Both the position numbers and the translations under genes were made by a program. Of a stretch of 9,741 bases of DNA, positions 6,366 through 9,741 are shown one piece after another (the first letter of the stretch is position 1; each line of letters opens with the position of its first letter). The stretch is taken from the NCBI GenBank assembly GCA_026398575.1, contig JAPLSP010000459.1, positions 1 to 9,741 on the forward strand, written 5' to 3'. Source of the stretch: Candidatus Sumerlaeota bacterium (GTDB lineage Bacteria > Sumerlaeota > Sumerlaeia > JADFCT01). Below the pieces are notes generated by a model. The model made no database searches and was not told the DNA's origin. It worked only from the letters and a program-made list of their open reading frames with translations.

Positions 6366-7789
6366 AAGTCCTCTTGATTCATCCGCCGGGCGATCACATG
6401 CTCCGGACCAATGTGCCTTCGGTCGTGGACGAAGAGACGGGCTGCTATCCGCCGCTGGGGTTGATGTACGTGGCGGCGTGGGCCGAGGCGCAGGGAAGGC
6501 GCCAGATTTCGATCCTCGACGCCTATGCCGAAAAGCTGGCGCAGGCGCAGATCGAGGAGCGCATCCGCCGCGCGCAGCCGGACGTCGTCGGGATTCAAAC
6601 GCTGACCTTCACCTTGATAGACGCCATCGCCACCGCGCGTTCGGCCAAGCGCGCCGCCCCCAAGGCGCACGTCTGCCTCGGCGGACCGCACGTGTATCTC
6701 TTCCCGCAGGAAACGCTTTCGATCCCCGAAGTGGATTCGCTCGTTCTGGGCGAAGGCGAGATGATCTTCTCCGAGTTGCTCGATGCGCTGGAAAAAGGCG
6801 CGGACTTGTCGGGGATTTCCGGCGTTGTCTTCCGGCGCGACGACGGCGCCATCGTGGACGGCGGGCGGCGGCCTTTGATTGAAAATCTCGACGTCCTTCC
6901 GCCGCCCGCGCGCCACTTGCTTGACATCCAGTGCTATCATACGCTGCTTGCGCGGTCTTCGCCAATCACGACGATGATGACCAGCCGTGGCTGTCCCTGC
7001 CGATGCATCTTTTGCGACCGCCCGCACCTGGGCAAGCGCTTCCGCGCGCGTTCGGCGGCGAGCGTCGTCGCCGAGATGAAGCAGATTCAGGAAATGGGCA
7101 TACGCGAAATTTTTATCTACGACGATACGTTTTCGATTTCGCGCCAGCGCGTGGTCGAAATTTGCGATCTCATCCAGAAGGAAGGCGTGAAGATCGGCTG
7201 GGACATGCGCGCGCGGATCAACACGGTGGACGCCGAGCTGCTGAAGCGATTGCGCGCCGCTGGCTGCCTGCGCATCCATTACGGCGTGGAATCCGGCGTG
7301 CCGGAAGTGCTCAAGCGGCTGCGCAAGGAAATAGACCTGGAGCAGGCGCGCGCGATTTTCAAAGAAACGAAAAAAGTCGGCATTCAAACGCTGGCGTACT
7401 TCATCCTCGGCAACCCCGGCGAGACGCGCGCGCAAATGCAGGCGACGATAGACTACGCGCGCTCGATCCACGCCGACTTCACGCATTGGGCCGTCATGAC
7501 GCCGTTCCCCGGTACCGAACTCTACACGATGGGACTCGACAGCGGCATCCTGCCGAACGACTATTGGCGCGAGTTCGCCCGCAACCCCACGCCCGATTTT
7601 GTCCCGATGGTCTGGGAGGAAACGCTCAAGCGCGAAGAGCTGATCGCCATGCTCTACAAAGCCTACCGCGCGTTTTACTACCGCCCCGGCTACCTTGTGC
7701 GCCGTATCTTCGAGGTCCGCTCCTGGGAAGAATTCCGCCGCAAAGCCCGCGCCGCCCTGCGCATGTTCACCGCCACGGGGCGCAAATAA
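6362..7789 (+). CDS. B12-binding-domain radical SAM protein
   Basis: A 475-aa protein starting at ATG 6362, preceded by GAGAAGG at 8-base spacing. The N-terminal 140 residues fit a cobalamin-binding Rossmann domain (MKVLLIHPP, YPPLGLMYVAAWAE, PDVVGIQTLTF, VCLGGPHVYLFP, LVLGEGE). The radical SAM domain (about 200-420) has the 4Fe-4S motif CxxxCxxC as Cys211, Cys215 and Cys218 in SRGCPCRCIFCDRP, then IFIYDDTFS, MRARIN, RIHYGVESG and FILGNPGET. This is the architecture of BchE-like and lipid- or natural-product-modifying B12 radical SAM enzymes, many of which methylate unactivated carbon. The substrate cannot be deduced. Pairing with a membrane GT2 enzyme suggests a lipid, lipid-linked sugar or surface glycan, as inference only. 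It is the last gene of the coupled series; one line counted is 70% GC. Some family members do not bind cobalamin, and the classical DxHxxG motif is not evident here. Confidence 0.87.
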   Translation: MKVLLIHPPGDHMLRTNVPSVVDEETGCYPPLGLMYVAAWAEAQGRRQISILDAYAEKLAQAQIEERIRRAQPDVVGIQTLTFTLIDAIATARSAKRAAPKAHVCLGGPHVYLFPQETLSIPEVDSLVLGEGEMIFSELLDALEKGADLSGISGVVFRRDDGAIVDGGRRPLIENLDVLPPPARHLLDIQCYHTLLARSSPITTMMTSRGCPCRCIFCDRPHLGKRFRARSAASVVAEMKQIQEMGIREIFIYDDTFSISRQRVVEICDLIQKEGVKIGWDMRARINTVDAELLKRLRAAGCLRIHYGVESGVPEVLKRLRKEIDLEQARAIFKETKKVGIQTLAYFILGNPGETRAQMQATIDYARSIHADFTHWAVMTPFPGTELYTMGLDSGILPNDYWREFARNPTPDFVPMVWEETLKREELIAMLYKAYRAFYYRPGYLVRRIFEVRSWEEFRRKARAALRMFTATGRK

Positions 7790-7825
7790 ACCTTTATTCT
7801 ATCCATATATCATGGCGATGAAGAG

Positions 7826-7844
7826 CTCCAACCACTGGTTGGAG
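7826..7844. terminator. Perfect 8-bp stem-loop after the radical SAM gene
   Basis: CTCCAACC-ACT-GGTTGGAG lies 37 bases after the radical SAM stop. No T-run follows on either strand, so it could be a Rho-dependent end, an mRNA 3'-stabilising hairpin or a weak terminator of the operon. Confidence 0.35.
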
Positions 7845-7885
7845 AAATCAGGTGGACTAAGAAATACGCTGCTTCGCGACGCGAC

Positions 7886-7948
7886 ATCCGCGTTATCCGG
7901 GTGATCCGTGGTTAAATTTCAACCGCGGATTTCGCGGATAAAACGGAT
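7886..7948. repeat. ATCCGCGGAT-type interspersed inverted repeat
   Basis: Arms 7886-7913 and 7921-7948 (28 bp each) are complementary at 22 positions around a 7-base loop. The inner 10 bp (ATCCGTGGTT / AACCGCGGAT) pair with only one G-T wobble. Each arm holds near-tandem ATCCG units. From memory, this sequence type recurs between genes in many environmental bacterial genomes. It sits between two convergent genes and could help end transcription. Confidence 0.7.
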
Positions 7949-7954
7949 GGCAAT

Positions 7955-7976
7955 GAACGACAACCTGTTGTCATTC
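7955..7976. terminator. Stem-loop at the 3' side of plsX, possible terminator
   Basis: GACAAC-CT-GTTGTC (7959-7972) extends by three more pairs beyond one C/A mismatch, giving about a 10-bp stem, 25 bases past the plsX stop on the minus strand. There is no immediate T-run, although TTTT occurs farther along on the minus strand (about 7940). Weak evidence for a terminator. Confidence 0.3.
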
Positions 7977-8000
7977 GGCGCACGATAATGGCACGATAGT

Positions 8001-9047
8001 TTAATGGACCACCGGCTCGGGGGTTTCGTGCCGGCTGGTGTTGAGGATGTGCCTGTTGATCTCGAGGTCTTTTTGAATCTGGATGTTGACGTCGTGTGCG
8101 GCGAATTTCTTGGCTGCCTTCAGGGCATTGCAGATCGCCAGAGAACTCGAACGCCCATGGCAGATGATGCAGTAGTGGTTCAGCCCAAGCAACGGGGCGC
8201 CGCCGTATTCGGCGTAGTCAATTCTCTTTTTCAGCGCGCGCGCCTGCGGCTTGATCAGCAGTCCCAGCAGCGCCGTCAGGGGATTGGCCGAAAGCATCTT
8301 CTTGAATTCGTCCATCATCATCATCGCCAGCGATTCGGCGAACTTCAGGACCACGTTGCCGATGAAGCCGTCGGTGACGACGACGTCGAACTGGCCGCTC
8401 AGGATGTCGCGGCCTTCGGCGTTGCCTTTGAAGTTCAGGTGCTGCGCCTGCTTCAAGAGCTCATAGGTTTCGCGCGTGACTTCGTTGCCTTTGCTCGGTT
8501 CCTCGCCGACGCTCAGAATGCCGATGCGCGGATTCTGGATGCCGCTGACTTCGCGCGCATAGACGTTGCCCATGATGGCAAAATGCACCAGATTGCGCGG
8601 CTTGCAGTCCACCGTGCCACCCATGTCGAGAAAGATGCAATGGCCTTTGCGCGTGGGCATGTGCGAGGCGATGGCGGGGCGATGAATGCCGGGCAGCTGG
8701 CGCCACGTCACGAGCGTCACGCCGCTGGCCGCAGCCGTGTTGCCCGCCGAAACAAGCGCGGCGGCCCGTCCTTCTTTGACGATTCGTGCGCCAACGGAGA
8801 TGGAGGAATCTTTCAGGCGCAACGCTTCGCGGGCTGAAGTGTCCATTTGGACCGTCTGGGAGGCGTGAACGATCTCGCAACGGGATTTGGGCATTGCGCC
8901 ATCTTTGTGGATGCATTCCTCGAGTATCTTTGTGTCGCCGACCAGCGCCACCTCCAGGTCCGGCTCCGCATGTAAAGCCATTCGCGCGCCCTGCACAAGG
9001 CAGGCCGCGCCGTAATCCCCTCCCATTGCATCCAAGGCAATTTTCAT
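8001..9047 (-). CDS. plsX: Phosphate acyltransferase PlsX
   Basis: A 348-aa protein of normal PlsX length. PlsX converts acyl-ACP and inorganic phosphate to acyl-phosphate, which PlsY uses to acylate glycerol-3-phosphate in phospholipid synthesis; it acts at the inner face of the membrane. Recognised in order: MKIALDAMGGDYG at the N-terminus, LVGD, DSSISVGARIVKEGRA, SAGNTAA (100-106), PGIHRPAIASHMPT, DMGGTVDCKP (141-150), GNVYAREVSG, RIGILSVGEE, KGNEVTRETYELL, VVVTDGFIGNVVLK and YGGAPLLGLN. SAGNTAA and DMGGT depart from the commoner SAGNTGA and D-x-GAN forms, but the gene looks intact. It lies 128 bases downstream of rpmF, the widespread rpmF-plsX order. The usual next gene, fabH, is absent: the following gene is a convergent radical SAM gene. 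No strong ribosome site precedes the ATG. Confidence 0.97.
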   Translation of the reverse strand: MKIALDAMGGDYGAACLVQGARMALHAEPDLEVALVGDTKILEECIHKDGAMPKSRCEIVHASQTVQMDTSAREALRLKDSSISVGARIVKEGRAAALVSAGNTAAASGVTLVTWRQLPGIHRPAIASHMPTRKGHCIFLDMGGTVDCKPRNLVHFAIMGNVYAREVSGIQNPRIGILSVGEEPSKGNEVTRETYELLKQAQHLNFKGNAEGRDILSGQFDVVVTDGFIGNVVLKFAESLAMMMMDEFKKMLSANPLTALLGLLIKPQARALKKRIDYAEYGGAPLLGLNHYCIICHGRSSSLAICNALKAAKKFAAHDVNIQIQKDLEINRHILNTSRHETPEPVVH

Positions 9048-9175
9048 TCGCGTGCATTTCCGGCCATGGCGGGCGATCGAGCGATGGCGATGCGAGAGGC
9101 GCTGGAATGATATGACGATTCAGCCGCCGTAACATGGGCAAATCTTTCACGTTGGCAGCGGCGCCCGATCCGGCC

Positions 9176-9358
9176 CTACTCGTTCACGACCACCCGAACC
9201 GCCCTGCCATTATAATGCCCGCATTTGGCGCACACCCGATGCGGGGGAGTCAAGTCGCCGCAGTGAGAACACGGTTGCAGAGTCGGCGGCGCAACTTTGT
9301 GGCTGCCTCGCCGCTCATCCCGGCGGCGCGAGGAATGACGTCTTCTTGGGACACCCAT
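9176..9358 (-). CDS. rpmF: 50S ribosomal protein L32
   Basis: A 60-aa protein, the normal length for L32. The N-terminus MGVPRRRHSSRRRDERRGSHK is the basic RNA-binding tail, followed by two zinc-ribbon pairs, Cys30-x2-Cys33 and Cys43-x2-Cys46 (CSHCG and CAKCG), around the conserved PPHRVC and ending in GHYNGR. All four Cys are kept, so this is the zinc-binding form. It is a structural protein of the large ribosomal subunit. A GAAGG sequence lies 11 bases before the ATG on the minus strand, and a good promoter lies about 90 bases upstream. It is followed by plsX on the same strand. The DUF177/YceD gene that often precedes rpmF is not present in the 383 bases available upstream. Confidence 0.97.
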   Translation of the reverse strand: MGVPRRRHSSRRRDERRGSHKVAPPTLQPCSHCGDLTPPHRVCAKCGHYNGRAVRVVVNE

Positions 9359-9450
9359 CTTCTTACTATCCTTCGATCATGATGCCGGCGGCTACTCGAG
9401 CGCCAGAAATGGCTTGTGCGATGCGCTGTTTTCACAAGTCAAGAAAAAGC

Positions 9451-9479
9451 ATTTTGGGGATGATGCATGGACTTGTCAA
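9451..9479 (-). promoter_or_regulatory. Candidate sigma-70-type promoter of rpmF-plsX
   Basis: Read on the minus strand, a perfect TTGACA (9479-9474) is followed after exactly 17 bases by CAAAAT (9456-9451, 4 of 6 consensus bases). Transcription would start near 9444, leaving a leader of about 85 bases before rpmF. Predicted from consensus only. Confidence 0.5.
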
Positions 9480-9578
9480 GCCACTTTACGCGGGGGACAT
9501 GCGATTTTGATAGTGAATCGCCGCCAAGGCGCCATTCTAAGAAGCCAGATAAACAGGCGCCGGTTATTGATGAACGAT

Positions 9579-9616
9579 GAGCCGCTTGCCAAAGAGGCGG
9601 GGTTGGCAAGCGGCTC
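9579..9616. terminator. Strong 14-bp perfect stem-loop, possible terminator
   Basis: GAGCCGCTTGCCAA (9579-9592) pairs perfectly with 9603-9616 around a 10-base loop. On the plus strand it is followed by a loosely T-rich stretch (ATTGATTTTGCATTTT), on the minus strand by mixed sequence. No gene on the plus strand leads into it within the window. It may end an unseen small plus-strand transcript, or lie at the 3' end of a minus-strand gene beyond the right edge. Confidence 0.4.
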
Positions 9617-9670
9617 TCGCTATTGATTTTGCATTTTCCATTTTCATCCGGTTGCGCCCTGCCGCTCAAA

Positions 9671-9741
9671 TCTCCTGCGTCTCCCGTCTCCGCGTCTCCG
9701 CGTCTCCCCTCTCCGCGTCTCCGCGTCTCCCCTCTCCGCGT
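9671..9741. repeat. CTCCGCGT-type tandem repeat at the window edge
   Basis: From 9688 a 23-bp unit (CTCCGCGT twice, then CTCCCCT) occurs at 9688-9710 and 9711-9733, and begins a third time at 9734-9741, where the window ends. Degenerate GCGTCTCC units precede it from 9671. One strand is almost purely C/T/G, with the purine-rich strand opposite. The array is cut by the window, so its true length is unknown. Confidence 0.8.

Larger units (their letters stand above)
9359..9741. other. Region without a supported gene, upstream of rpmF
   Basis: These 383 bases hold the candidate rpmF promoter, the 14-bp stem-loop and the CTCCGCGT repeat. Short open frames on both strands (61-76 codons) show no recognisable family, start late or run through the stem-loop, and look like chance. 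Confidence 0.6.

Noticed and set aside
6260..7486. 408-codon open frame on the minus strand
   Set aside because: It is the antisense shadow of the GC-rich radical SAM gene; the translation is Arg/Ala-rich with no family resemblance, while the plus strand carries clear motifs.
7980..7998. Short direct repeat GCACGATA as a target-site duplication
   Set aside because: Two 8-bp copies 11 bases apart with nothing inserted between them; too small to mean anything.
8004..8837. 277-codon open frame on the plus strand
   Set aside because: It is antisense to plsX, which is certain.
9414..9669. Small genes of 70 (plus) and 76 (minus) codons
   Set aside because: Both run through the stem-loop 9579-9616 and show no conserved features or good ribosome sites; the minus one also overlaps the rpmF promoter.
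9671..9741. Possible CRISPR array
   Set aside because: The repeat units are 8 and 23 bp, directly adjacent, with no unique spacers; it is a simple tandem repeat.

Overview
The window comes from a bacterium, probably an uncultured environmental lineage with a moderately GC-rich chromosome (60-base lines I counted in the housekeeping and glycosyltransferase genes run about 58-70% GC). Ribosomal protein L32 (rpmF) followed by plsX is a standard bacterial chromosomal pair. The secreted carbohydrate-active enzymes suggest a polysaccharide-degrading heterotroph. The intergenic spaces are packed with several unrelated inverted or tandem repeat families of the kind seen in large environmental genomes such as acidobacterial or planctomycete-type lineages. 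I cannot assign a phylum from this sequence alone.

Layout. (1) 3-731, +: the 3' end of an apiosidase-like (DUF4038) glycoside hydrolase with a C-terminal 'putative collagen-binding' domain. (2) 746-986: a 241-bp nested palindrome built from small GC-rich hairpins; its first hairpin probably doubles as a terminator. (3) 1049-3322, +: a secreted DUF5060 / GH5-like glycoside hydrolase whose N-terminus, including much of the apparent signal peptide, is encoded by an 87-bp interspersed inverted repeat. (4) 3473-5484, +: a two-gene cassette, an ABC/AAA-type ATPase overlapping a DUF4435 TOPRIM-like protein, which is the architecture of the PARIS (AriA-AriB) anti-phage system. It is clearly less GC-rich than its flanks. 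(5) 5481-7789, +: a membrane-anchored GT2 glycosyltransferase and a B12-binding-type radical SAM protein. The four genes from 3473 to 7789 overlap each other by 1-4 bases, so they read as one translationally coupled operon. (6) 7790-8000: a convergent intergenic region with hairpins and a second interspersed inverted repeat. (7) 9358-8001, -: rpmF then plsX, with a plausible sigma-70-type promoter upstream. (8) 9359-9741: no supported gene; it holds that promoter, a strong 14-bp stem-loop and a CTCCGCGT-type tandem repeat running off the window edge.

How it fits together. The two glycoside hydrolases are probably part of a polysaccharide-utilisation region. The ATPase/DUF4435 pair looks like a transferred defence cassette, with a candidate promoter just upstream (TTGACG-17-TTTATT). 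Its last codons overlap the start of a GC-rich glycosyltransferase gene by ATGA, so the defence pair may now drive, or may have always been linked to, the GT and radical SAM genes. The rpmF-plsX pair serves translation and phospholipid synthesis and is unrelated to the rest. All functional calls are by motif and family recognition from the sequence, without database searches.
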